Assembly: GCA_002170245.2 (NCBI GenBank)
Contig: NHFN02000017.1
Coordinates: 157,950-221,949 of the forward strand
DNA from: Gammaproteobacteria bacterium TMED112
GTDB lineage: Bacteria; Pseudomonadota; Gammaproteobacteria; Magnimaribacterales; TMED112
Direction of reading: 5' to 3'
DNA: 64,000 bases
Part shown: piece after piece, positions 10,531 to 21,365 of the stretch
Layout: each line of letters begins with the position of its first letter
How positions within the stretch are numbered: the stretch's first letter is position 1
Notes under the pieces: model-generated
Database searches by the model: none
What the model saw: the letters and a program-made list of their open reading frames with translations, nothing else
Told to the model about the DNA's origin: nothing
Translations under genes and position numbers: made by a program

Positions 10531-11342
10531 TAGTTACTTTTCACAAATTCATCTAAAGAAATAATTTTTTCCATGAATATGTCTAAGTCAGCTAATTTCA
10601 GTGCACATGGACCATCACATTTTGCTTGGCTTGGATCAGGATGAGTTTCAAGAAAAATACCCGCTATATTTTGAGAAATACCAGCTTTAGCTAGCTCAAG
10701 AACATATTGGCCTCGACCCCCAGTGCTTTTTTCTAACAATCCTGGTTGTTGTAAGGAATGAGTGACATCAAAAAATACAGGATTACCTTGCTCTTTTAAA
10801 ATTTGAAAATTTAAGGTATCCACAACTAAATTGTTGTAACCGAAAATATTTCCTCTTTCACAAAGTATTACATCATTGTTTCCAGCCGTACTACATTTCT
10901 TTACAGCATGAAACATTTCTTTCGCTGAGGAGAATTGAGGTTTTTTAATGTTGAGAACTTTTTTTGTTTTTGCTGCTGCAACAATTAAATCAGTTTGTCT
11001 GCACAAAAATGCAGGAATCTGTAGCACTTCACAAACTTCAGCAACTGGTGTAGCCTGATTTGGTTCATGAATATCAGTAATTACAGATAAATCAAACTCA
11101 TTTTTTACTTTCTCTAAGCTTTTAAGGCCTTCATCTAATCCTGGGCCTCTAAAAGAATCTAATGAAGACCTATTTGCTTTATCAAATGAAGCTTTGAAGA
11201 CGTAATTAAAATCTAATTTTTCAGATAATATTTTAAATTTCTCTGCTACTGAGAGTAGCAAATCATCAGACTCAATGACATTAACACCTCCAAAAACTGT
11301 CAATTTAGTTTCATTAGATACTTCTCTTCCATTTATTTTCAT
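10530..11342 (-). CDS. kdsA: 3-deoxy-8-phosphooctulonate (KDO8P) synthase
   Basis: 270 aa; FKASFDKANRSS, DIHEP, FLCRQTDLIVAAAKT, DVTHSLQQPG. Confidence 0.96.
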   Translation of the reverse strand: MKINGREVSNETKLTVFGGVNVIESDDLLLSVAEKFKILSEKLDFNYVFKASFDKANRSSLDSFRGPGLDEGLKSLEKVKNEFDLSVITDIHEPNQATPVAEVCEVLQIPAFLCRQTDLIVAAAKTKKVLNIKKPQFSSAKEMFHAVKKCSTAGNNDVILCERGNIFGYNNLVVDTLNFQILKEQGNPVFFDVTHSLQQPGLLEKSTGGRGQYVLELAKAGISQNIAGIFLETHPDPSQAKCDGPCALKLADLDIFMEKIISLDEFVKSN

Positions 11343-12979
11343 TTTTTGCTCCTTTTTACCTCTGCAGCTTTAATAAAATCATTAAAAAGAGGGTGGCCTT
11401 TTTTTGGCTTTGATGTAAATTCAGGATGAAATTGGCATGCAACAAACCATGGATGATTTTCAAGCTCTATCATTTCAACAAGGTCATGCATTTCTGATCT
11501 TGCTGATACAATAAGACCATGTTTTTCTAAGTCTGGAAGATAACTTGGATTCACTTCATACCTATGTCTATGTCTTTCAAAAATTGAACTTTTTTTGTAT
11601 AGCCTTTTTGCTAAGGTTCCATTTTTTAGGAAAGCTACTTGAGCTCCAAGCCTCATAGTTCCACCTTTATCTGATTTATGATTTCTTTTCTCAATAGTTC
11701 CATCCTCATTTTTCCATTCTGTTACTAGAGAGATAACCTTATTTTTAACTCCTTTTTTGAATTCCGTACTATTAGCATCTTTTAGTTTTAACAAGTTTCT
11801 TGTCATCTCTATGATTGCAATTTGTAAGCCTAAACAAATCCCAAAATAAGGAGTATTTGATTCTCTTGCATATTTTGCAGCCAAAACCATACCTTCTATT
11901 CCTCTATCTCCAAACCCTCCTGGAACTAAAATTGCATCTGAATTTTTTAGAGTTTTTTTGTAGTTTTTTGTATCAAGTTTTTCAGAGTTAATAAAATTGA
12001 TTGTTACTTTTGTATCATTATGTATTCCGGCATGATCTAAAGACTCAATTAAGGAAAAATATGCATCTTTTAAATCCACATATTTTCCAACAAAAGAAAT
12101 ATTTACTTCTTTAGTTGGTTGAAGCTTTCTCTTGACAACTTTTTTCCATTCTTTCAGGTTGGGAGGAGTATTTTCTAGCTGTAATTTGTCAGTGAGTATT
12201 TCGTCTAAACCTTCTTTTGCTAGAAAAACAGGTACCTCATAGATAGTCTTCATATTAGGCAGTGATATGACTGTTCCTTTTGGCATCGAGCAGAATAAAC
12301 CAATTTTATCTTTGCTCTCCGATGTTAGTTCAAATTCAGACCTACAAATAAGAATATCTGGCTGAACACCAAGACTTCTAAATTCTTTTACAGAGTGTTG
12401 TGTAGGTTTTGTTTTTAATTCTCCTGCATTGGAAAGATATGGAACAAGTGTCAAGTGAAGGTACGCTGTCTGATAATTCTTTAATTCAAGGCCTAACTGT
12501 CGTATTGCCTCAATAAATGATTGACTTTCAATGTCACCAACTGTTCCCCCAATCTCAATTATTGCAATATCACAATCTTTTGATGCTTCAATTATTCTTC
12601 TTTTAATTTCATCGGTAATATGTGGGATGATTTGAACGGTTTTACCTAGATAATCACCTTTTCTTTCTTTCTTTAATACTGAGTAATAAATTTTTCCTGC
12701 AGTAAAATTATTTTTTTTGGTACAGGTATTGTTAATAAATCTCTCGTAATGGCCAAGATCTAAATCCGTCTCAGTACCATCTTCAAGAACAAATACCTCT
12801 CCATGTTGAAAAGGGCTCATAGTACCTGGATCAACATTAAAATAAGGGTCAAGTTTTATTACTGAGACTTTGTATCCTTTTGATTCAAGAATTGAACCTA
12901 TTGAGGCTGAAGTGATTCCTTTCCCTAGAGATGAAACAACACCTCCTGTGACAAAAATATATCTAGTGTCTTTGAGCAA
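11339..12979 (-). CDS. pyrG: CTP synthase
   Basis: 546 aa; YIFVTGGVVSSLGKGI, KLDPYFNVDPGTMSPFQHGEVFVLEDG, GICLGLQ, CQFHPEF. Confidence 0.98.
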   Translation of the reverse strand: MLKDTRYIFVTGGVVSSLGKGITSASIGSILESKGYKVSVIKLDPYFNVDPGTMSPFQHGEVFVLEDGTETDLDLGHYERFINNTCTKKNNFTAGKIYYSVLKKERKGDYLGKTVQIIPHITDEIKRRIIEASKDCDIAIIEIGGTVGDIESQSFIEAIRQLGLELKNYQTAYLHLTLVPYLSNAGELKTKPTQHSVKEFRSLGVQPDILICRSEFELTSESKDKIGLFCSMPKGTVISLPNMKTIYEVPVFLAKEGLDEILTDKLQLENTPPNLKEWKKVVKRKLQPTKEVNISFVGKYVDLKDAYFSLIESLDHAGIHNDTKVTINFINSEKLDTKNYKKTLKNSDAILVPGGFGDRGIEGMVLAAKYARESNTPYFGICLGLQIAIIEMTRNLLKLKDANSTEFKKGVKNKVISLVTEWKNEDGTIEKRNHKSDKGGTMRLGAQVAFLKNGTLAKRLYKKSSIFERHRHRYEVNPSYLPDLEKHGLIVSARSEMHDLVEMIELENHPWFVACQFHPEFTSKPKKGHPLFNDFIKAAEVKRSKK

Positions 12980-12994
12980 AATAAAATCCTTAAG

Positions 12995-14038
12995 CTATTC
13001 TAAATAATTTTTATCAACTCTACCCGAGATATTTGTTAATAAACGATATGAAATGTTCTTAAATTCAGATGAAAAACTTGTTAAGTCTGTATTAAATCCC
13101 CAAAGCTCTACCCAATCTCCAATTTTAATTGATTCATCACGATCAAGATCTATTGTTATTGCATCCATATTTATTCTTCCTGCTGTTTTAAATACCTTGC
13201 CATTTATACGAACATCTATTGGATCAGAAAAGTATGGAAATCCGTCTGCATAGCCAATGCCTATAACTGCTATTTTTGTATCATGTACTGATGTCCATGA
13301 CATATCATAGCCAACACTATCTCCTTTCCTTATATCCTTGATCGAAATGATTTTTGATCTCAGTTTAGTGGTAGGTTTAATGCCAAGTTCGAGATATTTG
13401 CCTCCATACAATCCAATGCCAGGTCTCACGATATCGAAATGTGCTTCTGGAAAATTAAAAACAGCCCCTGTATTGCAAAGACTTTTTCTTTCAGGCATAT
13501 TTTTTGTAATTTTTTTAAAAACTTCTATTTGTTTTTTATTCATAGCATTATTCTTCTGGCTTGAACAAGCTAAGTGTGACATTAGAATTACTTCGGCAAA
13601 TCTCTCCTTATTCATTGTCTTATAAATATCAACAAAATCTTCCTCTTTTAGCCCAAACCTATTCATGCCTGTTTCTATCTTTAGCCAAATTCGCGAATTA
13701 GATAAATTATGTTGGTCAATCCCATCTAGCTGCCATCTTGAATGCACTACAAAATCAAGGTTCAAATCTTCAATATTAGAATAATCCTTAGTTTCATGTA
13801 CGCCTTGGAGCAATAAGATAGGTTTATCTGTCAATTGTCTAAGTGCTCTTGCTTCATCAATGGTGATAACTGCAAAGGACTCAACATCCTTTGATAGTTC
13901 ATGATATACCTCATTTATAGCTAAACCGTATGCGCCAGCCTTCACAACAGCTTGAATATCTGAGGATGTATATTTTTTTATGAGAGAAAGGTTGTCCTTA
14001 ATGGACTTAAGGTTAATCTGCAGTTCTGTCTTGCGCAT
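12995..14038 (-). CDS. alr: Alanine racemase
   Basis: 347 aa; AVVKAGAYGLA, FDIVRPGIGLYG, IGIGYADGFP, GRINMDAITID. Confidence 0.95.
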   Translation of the reverse strand: MRKTELQINLKSIKDNLSLIKKYTSSDIQAVVKAGAYGLAINEVYHELSKDVESFAVITIDEARALRQLTDKPILLLQGVHETKDYSNIEDLNLDFVVHSRWQLDGIDQHNLSNSRIWLKIETGMNRFGLKEEDFVDIYKTMNKERFAEVILMSHLACSSQKNNAMNKKQIEVFKKITKNMPERKSLCNTGAVFNFPEAHFDIVRPGIGLYGGKYLELGIKPTTKLRSKIISIKDIRKGDSVGYDMSWTSVHDTKIAVIGIGYADGFPYFSDPIDVRINGKVFKTAGRINMDAITIDLDRDESIKIGDWVELWGFNTDLTSFSSEFKNISYRLLTNISGRVDKNYLE

Positions 14039-15371
14039 AATTATTCATTATTTCTGGAGCAAGATCACCAAATCTAGTAAGTTCGTCCCTAAATGACAGA
14101 AGGACTCTCTTTGTTGGACCGTTTCTATGCTTAACTAAATTTAGTTCAGCAACATTTTTCCATTCCTCATTTTTGTTATAAACAAAATCTCTGTATAACA
14201 TGAAAATTAAGTCTGCATCTTGCTCAATGGCACCAGAATCTCTTAGATCTGACATCTGAGGTCTTTTATTTGGTCTCTGTTCAACTCCTCTATTTAGCTG
14301 AGAAAGAACAAGAACAGGGGCTTCAACTTCTTTTGCTAAGTATTTCAATGATCTTGAAATATCTGATAATTCATTGACCCTATTTTCATTTCGTCCTGGC
14401 ATCTGCATCAACTGAATATAATCTATAACCACAAGATTTACACCTCCAGTATCTCTAAACTTTTTAGCTAACCTTCTGCACTTCGCTCTAATTTCAACTG
14501 GTGAAATATTAGGTTTGTCATCAACAAAAAGGTTTAACTCTTTCATTCTGGCTGACTGTTTTGCAATTTTTTCCCATTGTCTATCCGTTAAATTTGCAGA
14601 TTTAACATTTGATTGTGAAATTCCAGCCATCGAAGCCATCATCCTGGAGGTTAATGACTGAGAGGACATCTCTAAACTAAAGACTGCAACACAACCGTCA
14701 TCATTTTTTGCTACATTTTCAGCAATATTCATGGCAAGTGAAGTTTTTCCCATACTCGGTCTTCCTGCTATTACAATTAAATCCTCTTTTTGAAGACCTT
14801 GTGTTAGGCCATCAACAGCTTTAAATCCAGATGAAAGACCTATCAGTTCACCTTGTTTTTTTGCTAGCTCTCCTAACCTATCGAGAGTTTGCCCTACATA
14901 TTCATCAATTTTTTTCAGCGAATCTGTTTTTGAACGGTTTTCTGAAAGTTCAAAAATTTTACTTTCGGCTTCATTTAGTAAATCATCACTAGTTTTGCCT
15001 TTCGGATCCTTAGCAAGCCTCATTAACTCATCTAAAACCTTTCGTAAATTTCTATCTATAGATTGATCTTTAACAGTATTGGCGTAACTATCAGCGTTTA
15101 ATGCTGAGATTGGAATAGTTTGCAGTTCTTTTAGATAGTCTACTCCCCCGATCCTTTTTAAAGAATTTTTTCTATCTAAGAGCTTAGATACTGTAATGTG
15201 ATCAATGGCTTTGTCTTGGTCTGCGAGTTCTTTAATACATTCATAGATTTCTTTATGAACATCAGATTCAAAGTCAACAGAACTTATTAAGGCGTCTACC
15301 TCAGGATATTTTTCTCTTGATAATAATAAGGCGCCTAAAACTGCTTGTTCTACTTCTATACTACTTGGCAT
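14013..15371 (-). CDS. dnaB: Replicative DNA helicase DnaB
   Basis: 452 aa; AGRPSMGKTSLAMNIA, VIDYIQLM, DLRDSGAIEQDADLIFMLYR. Confidence 0.97.
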   Translation of the reverse strand: MPSSIEVEQAVLGALLLSREKYPEVDALISSVDFESDVHKEIYECIKELADQDKAIDHITVSKLLDRKNSLKRIGGVDYLKELQTIPISALNADSYANTVKDQSIDRNLRKVLDELMRLAKDPKGKTSDDLLNEAESKIFELSENRSKTDSLKKIDEYVGQTLDRLGELAKKQGELIGLSSGFKAVDGLTQGLQKEDLIVIAGRPSMGKTSLAMNIAENVAKNDDGCVAVFSLEMSSQSLTSRMMASMAGISQSNVKSANLTDRQWEKIAKQSARMKELNLFVDDKPNISPVEIRAKCRRLAKKFRDTGGVNLVVIDYIQLMQMPGRNENRVNELSDISRSLKYLAKEVEAPVLVLSQLNRGVEQRPNKRPQMSDLRDSGAIEQDADLIFMLYRDFVYNKNEEWKNVAELNLVKHRNGPTKRVLLSFRDELTRFGDLAPEIMNNYAQDRTAD

Positions 15372-15820
15372 TACGTTGCTTTTACTTCTATAGATATAGA
15401 TTTAACTATTTCTGGATGAAGTTCAACGTTTACAGTGAATTCTCCGACCTCTTTTATTGGTCCGGTCAATAAAATAATTGATGATTTACGTACAAAATCA
15501 CGGCCTTCAGCATGTAATGCATCTAAAATTTCTGAAACACCAACAGAACCAAACAAAGCACCACTTTCTTGAGCATTAGCTGATATTACTAATTTAAAGT
15601 CTTCAAGATGGAGTGCATTTGCTTCAGCTAAAGATAATTCATCTTTTGCTTTTTTAAGGTATTCTTCTTTTTTTTCTTCAAAATCGTTGATGTACTGATC
15701 TGTTGCTGGCAATGCTTTGTGATAAGGCAATAAAAAATTACGAGCAAAACCAGATTTTACATCTACAATATCGCCAATATTCCCTAAGTTTTTTATCTTA
15801 GTAACTAAGACTACTTTCAT
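15371..15820 (-). CDS. rplI: 50S ribosomal protein L9
   Basis: 149 aa; [36 protein letters not shown]. Confidence 0.97.
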   Translation of the reverse strand: MKVVLVTKIKNLGNIGDIVDVKSGFARNFLLPYHKALPATDQYINDFEEKKEEYLKKAKDELSLAEANALHLEDFKLVISANAQESGALFGSVGVSEILDALHAEGRDFVRKSSIILLTGPIKEVGEFTVNVELHPEIVKSISIEVKAT

Positions 15821-16023
15821 TTATCTTCTTCAATTTTATGTTTTTCTGTGAAAGGCAATAAGCCCAACAAACGTGCTTTTTTAATAGCCTTAGTAAGTTT
15901 TCTTTGTTCTTTCGCGTTCAGTCTAGTATATCTGGATGAGAGAATTTTCCCATTTTCTGAAATAAATCCTTTAAGAGTATTTGCATCTCTGTAATCAATA
16001 TTTAATTTTTTTTCTTCAGTCAT
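15817..16023 (-). CDS. rpsR: 30S ribosomal protein S18
   Basis: 68 aa; [50 protein letters not shown]. Confidence 0.97.
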   Translation of the reverse strand: MTEEKKLNIDYRDANTLKGFISENGKILSSRYTRLNAKEQRKLTKAIKKARLLGLLPFTEKHKIEEDK

Positions 16024-16310
16024 TATGAGGTAAGTTTTACAGTTAAGTGACGAAAAACATTTTGATCATATCTAAATTTTTCTTCTAATAAATTAAGTGT
16101 TTCTGGTTCAACGCTCACATCCAAATGGATGTAGTTAGCATAGTTCATATTATTAATTGGATATGCTAATTGTCTTTTTCCCAAAAGCTTTGTATCTATT
16201 AAGTCGCCTTTATTGTCAGAAATAAGTTTCTTTAGACTGCCTATAAAATCGTCAACTTCATCCATAGTATTTGGATTTAATAGAAGCATTAATTCATATT
16301 TTTGCATCAC
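16023..16310 (-). CDS. rpsF: 30S ribosomal protein S6
   Basis: 95 aa; [14 protein letters not shown]... followed by rpsR-rplI as expected. Confidence 0.96.
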   Translation of the reverse strand: MMQKYELMLLLNPNTMDEVDDFIGSLKKLISDNKGDLIDTKLLGKRQLAYPINNMNYANYIHLDVSVEPETLNLLEEKFRYDQNVFRHLTVKLTS

Positions 16311-17500
16311 AATTCAGTTCTTATCCATTCAAGCACTCGGGCTATGATACCCTTGGATTGATTAAAGGTAAACTCTTTATCTTGTTCTAAAGCATAAAAT
16401 TTTGTCATACCCAGAATTGCACTATTTTCTGGCTTTAATAGATTGTCAGATTTTTGCGGAAGATTATATTTTGGGGTGCCAATTTTAAAGTTAAGATTGG
16501 TTAATTTCTCTCCAAGCTTAACCATTCCTTCCATATTTGCTGAACCACCAGTAATTACTATTCCGGCAGGAATACAATTTAGAAGATTATTTTCTTCTAA
16601 ATTGTTTATACAGTGTCTAAAGATTTTTGACATTGAGTTTTCGATTAATTCAGATAGGGCTTTTCGGGAAATTGATTTTTTTCCATTTTTCAGGGAAATT
16701 TTTAACATTTCATCATTTATATAATCGGAAAAAGCACATCCATACTTCTTTTTTATTACCTCGGCCTCGCTAGATTGAATTTCTAACGCAGAAGCAATTG
16801 TCTCGGTAATATAATCTCCTGAGTAAGGCAAAACTTTAGAAAAAGTAACTGATCCGTTCTGATAAACAGAAATGTCAGTAGTCCCTGCCCCAATATCTAG
16901 CAAACAAACACCTAGTTTTTTTTGATTTTCAGTTAAGACGCTATGAGCTACTCCTAATTGACTGTAGAAATATCTCCTTATTCCAATACCAGATGAGCCA
17001 TCATCTATACATTTTTTTATATTATCTTTTGTATTTTTGGAGCAATGTATCAAATGAGATCTGGCTTCTAATTTGATTCCATTCATTCCAAGGGGATCAC
17101 TTATATCTCCTTGACCATCTATCAAGTAACTATTTGGCATTGCATACAGTAAGGTTTTATCGTTAGGAATCTTCATCGTTGAAGACATATTCAATGCATT
17201 CTCAATATCTCTTGCAGAAACCTCTTTTTCAGATATTGCTGCTTGACCTATTGAATTTGTGCTTGAGACTTCTTCTCCTGAGATGGAGACAAGTACTTCT
17301 TTTATCTTTAAACCAGACTGTTTCTCAATATCTGTTAAACATTCTGAAATTGAACAAGCTGTAGCTGCGATATTTATTATTGAGCCTTTTTTAACTCCTG
17401 AAGTCTCAACACTTGAAAAAGCATTAATTGTAAAATTTGATAAATTATCAATCAATAGCCCGCTAACTTTAGAGGTGCCAAGGTCCAAAAAACATATCAT
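16307..17500 (-). CDS. ftsA: Cell division protein FtsA
   Basis: 397 aa; FLDLGTSKVSGLLID, LLDIGAGTTDISVYQNG, GIVITGGSANMEGM; dcw context. Confidence 0.95.
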   Translation of the reverse strand: MICFLDLGTSKVSGLLIDNLSNFTINAFSSVETSGVKKGSIINIAATACSISECLTDIEKQSGLKIKEVLVSISGEEVSSTNSIGQAAISEKEVSARDIENALNMSSTMKIPNDKTLLYAMPNSYLIDGQGDISDPLGMNGIKLEARSHLIHCSKNTKDNIKKCIDDGSSGIGIRRYFYSQLGVAHSVLTENQKKLGVCLLDIGAGTTDISVYQNGSVTFSKVLPYSGDYITETIASALEIQSSEAEVIKKKYGCAFSDYINDEMLKISLKNGKKSISRKALSELIENSMSKIFRHCINNLEENNLLNCIPAGIVITGGSANMEGMVKLGEKLTNLNFKIGTPKYNLPQKSDNLLKPENSAILGMTKFYALEQDKEFTFNQSKGIIARVLEWIRTEL

Positions 17501-18121
17501 TTAATTAATTTTTAATACATATCCCTGTTGGTATCTTAAGTCTAGATTGATTAGGTTTGAATTACTTTGCCTTAAATTATTGGTAATTTTTTTAAGTAAT
17601 TTTAATCTTTCATCTATTTCGGTTTTACCTATTTTTACAATCGCCTTATCAGTGATAATTTTCCAGCCTGAAAGATTTGAATAATTAAGACTTTTTAGAT
17701 TTTTAATATTTTTTTCAATAAATTTCGCTTGCTTTATTACCTCACCTCTTAAATTATCCTCTTCAATAAACAATATTGGCAGATTTAATTTTTGAGGCAT
17801 AAAAAATTTTTTAAAATCCTCATCGTAATAAATATTATTTTTAATTTTGAAAATAGGTTCTTTTAGAGAAATTGTATATGTTATTTTTTGTTTAGTTTTA
17901 GTTTGAAAAAAATTTTTTACCCAATCTTTATTTTTAACATAAGTTTCAAAATACTTATCTTTGAAAAGACTCCTCTTTAAATCATTTTCACAAAATTCAC
18001 AGTTCAGGGAGAGCAGTAGATTTACTTCAATTTTTTTTTGATTATTATTAGCAACCTTTACTACTGTAATCAGGGAAAAAACTAATATTATTAATAAAAA
18101 AATTTTATATTGAATCTTCAA
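17501..18121 (-). CDS. ftsQ: Putative FtsQ (divergent, positional call)
   Basis: 206 aa, single N-terminal TM, located between ddl and ftsA. Confidence 0.7.
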   Translation of the reverse strand: MKIQYKIFLLIILVFSLITVVKVANNNQKKIEVNLLLSLNCEFCENDLKRSLFKDKYFETYVKNKDWVKNFFQTKTKQKITYTISLKEPIFKIKNNIYYDEDFKKFFMPQKLNLPILFIEEDNLRGEVIKQAKFIEKNIKNLKSLNYSNLSGWKIITDKAIVKIGKTEIDERLKLLKKITNNLRQSNSNLINLDLRYQQGYVLKIN

Positions 18122-18998
18122 TTATATTTGTAATTAACTCCTGGTAATTTATTCCAGACAATTTAGCAGCAAGTGGGAATAAGCTTTTTTCTGTAAATCC
18201 TGGAACGGTATTTATTTCCAAAACTCCTAAATTTTCTCCATCATAGACAAAGTCTACTCTTCCCCATGTCTGGCAGCCGTGTTTATAAAAAGCTTTTAAA
18301 GCAATATTTTTTAATTCCTCTTTTATTTTTTTATCAACTACTTCAACTTTTTTTGTTCCCTTGCTTAAATACTTTGCCTCATAGTTATAAAACCCCTTAT
18401 TATCCTCCGCGATTATTTCAAGTGGTTGAAGAGCCTCGCCTTTTAATATTCCAACAGTATACTCAGCAGAATTATAGGCCTTTTCAATTATTACATCTTT
18501 AGAGTATTTTCTTGCCTCTGCAATTGCTTCATTAAGATTTTTTTTATGATCAACCTTTGAGACACCAAAACTTGAGCCGTTATTGTTGGGTTTAACAAAA
18601 AAATTTTTTGTTTTTAAAAAGAATTCATCTTTTAGATCTAATTTTTGCTTTTTGGTAATAACTTTAAATTCTGGAGTGGGTATTTCATTTTCAACCATCA
18701 AGATTTTCGAGGAAATTTTATCCCAACATTTCTTTGTTGAGATTTCATCTGAACCTGTAAATCTAATATTATTTCTACTTAATAATTTTTGGGTGTTGCC
18801 ATCTTCACCATCCTTACCGTGAACAGCAATGAATATTAAAGCTTCTTTATTTGTAACCTCAACATCAAATTCTTTAATGTTTTGCATTGTTGCAGAAAAT
18901 TTTGTTTGATCAATATTTTTTATGATTCCTTGTGCACTTTGTTGAGATATCTCATTCTCAACAGAATCACCTCCGTATAAAATAATTACATCTCTCAT
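18105..18998 (-). CDS. ddl: D-alanine--D-alanine ligase
   Basis: 297 aa; VIILYGGDSVENEIS, AVHGKDGEDG, FVKPNNNGSSFGVSKV, VLEINTVPGFTEKSLFP. Confidence 0.95.
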   Translation of the reverse strand: MRDVIILYGGDSVENEISQQSAQGIIKNIDQTKFSATMQNIKEFDVEVTNKEALIFIAVHGKDGEDGNTQKLLSRNNIRFTGSDEISTKKCWDKISSKILMVENEIPTPEFKVITKKQKLDLKDEFFLKTKNFFVKPNNNGSSFGVSKVDHKKNLNEAIAEARKYSKDVIIEKAYNSAEYTVGILKGEALQPLEIIAEDNKGFYNYEAKYLSKGTKKVEVVDKKIKEELKNIALKAFYKHGCQTWGRVDFVYDGENLGVLEINTVPGFTEKSLFPLAAKLSGINYQELITNIIEDSI

Positions 18999-20383
18999 TT
19001 GTATATTGCTTTTATGGAGTTTGATATGTCTACAATATTACCTGCACCTTGTGTAACTATAATTTCATTTCCCTTAATCTCAGATTCTAAAATTTTACAT
19101 ATTTCTTTTAGATTCTTTGCAAAGAAGGCATTTTTCTTTTTACCAATGAGAGCATTTACAAAGTCATATGAACTTATTTTTTGTAAATTTTGCTCTCCTG
19201 CTGAATAGATATCAAGAATTATTGACGTATCAACATCTCTTAAACACTCAATAAAATCTTCAAATAATAACGTAGAACGAGTGTATCTATGTGGTTGAAA
19301 TATCATACAGATTTTTTTGTTTGGGCTAGTCGATCTTAATGCCTCAATTGTTGCTTTTAATTCAGTTGGATGATGCCCATAATCATCAATTAGAGTTGCT
19401 GATTTACCTTCAATATTTAAATTAGCTTTAAACTCTAACCTTCTTGAGACTCCACCAAATTTTTTAAAAGAATCTTTAATGACTTTTATATTTATTCCTG
19501 CCTTCTGAGCAACTATGAAAGCTGCTGTAGCGTTAAGTGCATTATGTTTTCCAGGCAGGGTTAATTCTAAAGATATTTCCTTGCCTGTAGAACTACGGAC
19601 TATTTTAAATTTTTGAAGCATTGCATTTTGTTTCAGGTCTTTAATAAAATAATCAGCTTTTTTGTCAAATCCATAGGATATTTTTGGTCTGGATAATAAT
19701 CTAAATACCTCTTTAGAATTATCGGAATCTATGCAAATTATTGCACATCCGAAAAAAGGTAGATTTTCAAGAAATTGTAGAAAAGTTGAATCCAATTTTT
19801 CAATACTATTCTCATAATAATCAAGGTGATCATTATCAATGTTTGTAACAACGCTAATTTCTGGATTTAGATGCAAAAAAGATGCATCACTTTCATCAGC
19901 CTCAACTATTAAAAATTCGCCTGTTCCTAAAATACTTTTGTTTTCTTGGCCTAAAATTTTACCGCCGATAATAAATGTGGGATCAAGCTTTGCTCTAACA
20001 AAAATATCTGCAATTAAGCTTGTAGTAGTAGTTTTTCCGTGAGAACCAGCTACCGCAATACTTTGAAACCCTCTCATTAAGCTCGATAACATTTCTGCTC
20101 TTGGTATTAAAGTAATATTTAGAGACTTAGCAGCTTTCATTTCAGGATTTGAAGCGTTTACTGCAGAGGAATATACAACTACATCTGAACTTCTTACATT
20201 CTTCTGATTATGGCCAATAAAAATTTTTGCGCCTAAAGAAGATAATCTAGAAGTATTTTTATTTTTAACAAGATCGCTACCACTTACACTAAAGCCTTGC
20301 TTAATAAGCATTTCTGCAATGCCAACCATTCCCACACCTCCAATACCAATGAAGTGTATTTTTCTGATATTACTTAATTTCAT
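18995..20383 (-). CDS. murC: UDP-N-acetylmuramate--L-alanine ligase
   Basis: 462 aa; HFIGIGGVGMVGIAEML, AVAGSHGKTTTTSLIADIF, YGHHPTELKATIEALR, FQPHRYTRS. Confidence 0.97.
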   Translation of the reverse strand: MKLSNIRKIHFIGIGGVGMVGIAEMLIKQGFSVSGSDLVKNKNTSRLSSLGAKIFIGHNQKNVRSSDVVVYSSAVNASNPEMKAAKSLNITLIPRAEMLSSLMRGFQSIAVAGSHGKTTTTSLIADIFVRAKLDPTFIIGGKILGQENKSILGTGEFLIVEADESDASFLHLNPEISVVTNIDNDHLDYYENSIEKLDSTFLQFLENLPFFGCAIICIDSDNSKEVFRLLSRPKISYGFDKKADYFIKDLKQNAMLQKFKIVRSSTGKEISLELTLPGKHNALNATAAFIVAQKAGINIKVIKDSFKKFGGVSRRLEFKANLNIEGKSATLIDDYGHHPTELKATIEALRSTSPNKKICMIFQPHRYTRSTLLFEDFIECLRDVDTSIILDIYSAGEQNLQKISSYDFVNALIGKKKNAFFAKNLKEICKILESEIKGNEIIVTQGAGNIVDISNSIKAIYK

Positions 20384-21365
20384 GAACTATTTTTTCTGCC
20401 GAATTCAAGTGTATACTTTTGCCCATTTTTTTACTTAATTCTTGAAAATTTTGTAAGCTGAATTCATAAATTTTTTGAGAAAAATCCTCAACTTCAAATT
20501 TTTTTTCGTTTAACACAATTCCCCCACCTTCATCGCATGCTAATTTAGCATTCTTCATTTGATGGTCATCTATTGAGTTTGACAATGGAATAAATACTGC
20601 TGGCAAACCCATGCTTTGCACTTCGGCAACAGTTGATGCGCCAGCTCTACAAATTATAAATTTTGATCTAGCCATTACTTCTGGCATATTTTCAATGAAC
20701 TTTATGTATTCAATTTTTTCTGTTGATGTTTTTTTATCATGCTCACCAGTCTGAAATAGTATTTTTTCATTTAAATCTAAGTTATCTAATATTTCACTTA
20801 GTTGATTGTTAAAAAAAAGGGCTCCCTGACTGCCTCCTAGGACAAGAATATGTTCTTTTTTAGAGTGTGAAGCATAGCTTAGCGTATTAAACGCAGATCT
20901 TATTGGTTGGCCAAAATTATGTTCTTTTTTTTCGTTTAGAGGAAATGTTGTGAACAGTTTTTTTGCAAATAATAAACTTAATTTATTGGCTGAGCCTAAA
21001 ATTGAATTTTGCTCATGTATGTAGATATCTTTAAACAGAATAATTGATGAAATTAAACCAATTACAGAAATATAATTACCCATTAGAAGAACATTCTGGG
21101 GCCTATATTTCAATAGCAGAAAAATTGAAATCAAAACACAATTCATGATACTAAAAGGCCATAATATTTTTTCAAAAAAATTTTTTCCCCTGAACCCTGA
21201 AATATTTAAATGTCTTACTTTAAAACCTGAATTTTTATAAATTTTTCTCTCTATCTCCCTATTTGAGGCAATAAAAATTACATTTTCTTTACCAAACTTT
21301 TCAGCTATAGATAATGCAGGATAAATGTGGCCTCCTGTTCCAGCTGCAAAAATTGCAATTTTCAT
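20370..21365 (-). CDS. murG: MurG glycosyltransferase
   Basis: 331 aa; AAGTGGHIYPALSIAE, LGGSQGALFFN, ICRAGASTVAEVQSMGLPAVFIPL. Confidence 0.95.
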   Translation of the reverse strand: MKIAIFAAGTGGHIYPALSIAEKFGKENVIFIASNREIERKIYKNSGFKVRHLNISGFRGKNFFEKILWPFSIMNCVLISIFLLLKYRPQNVLLMGNYISVIGLISSIILFKDIYIHEQNSILGSANKLSLLFAKKLFTTFPLNEKKEHNFGQPIRSAFNTLSYASHSKKEHILVLGGSQGALFFNNQLSEILDNLDLNEKILFQTGEHDKKTSTEKIEYIKFIENMPEVMARSKFIICRAGASTVAEVQSMGLPAVFIPLSNSIDDHQMKNAKLACDEGGGIVLNEKKFEVEDFSQKIYEFSLQNFQELSKKMGKSIHLNSAEKIVHEIK

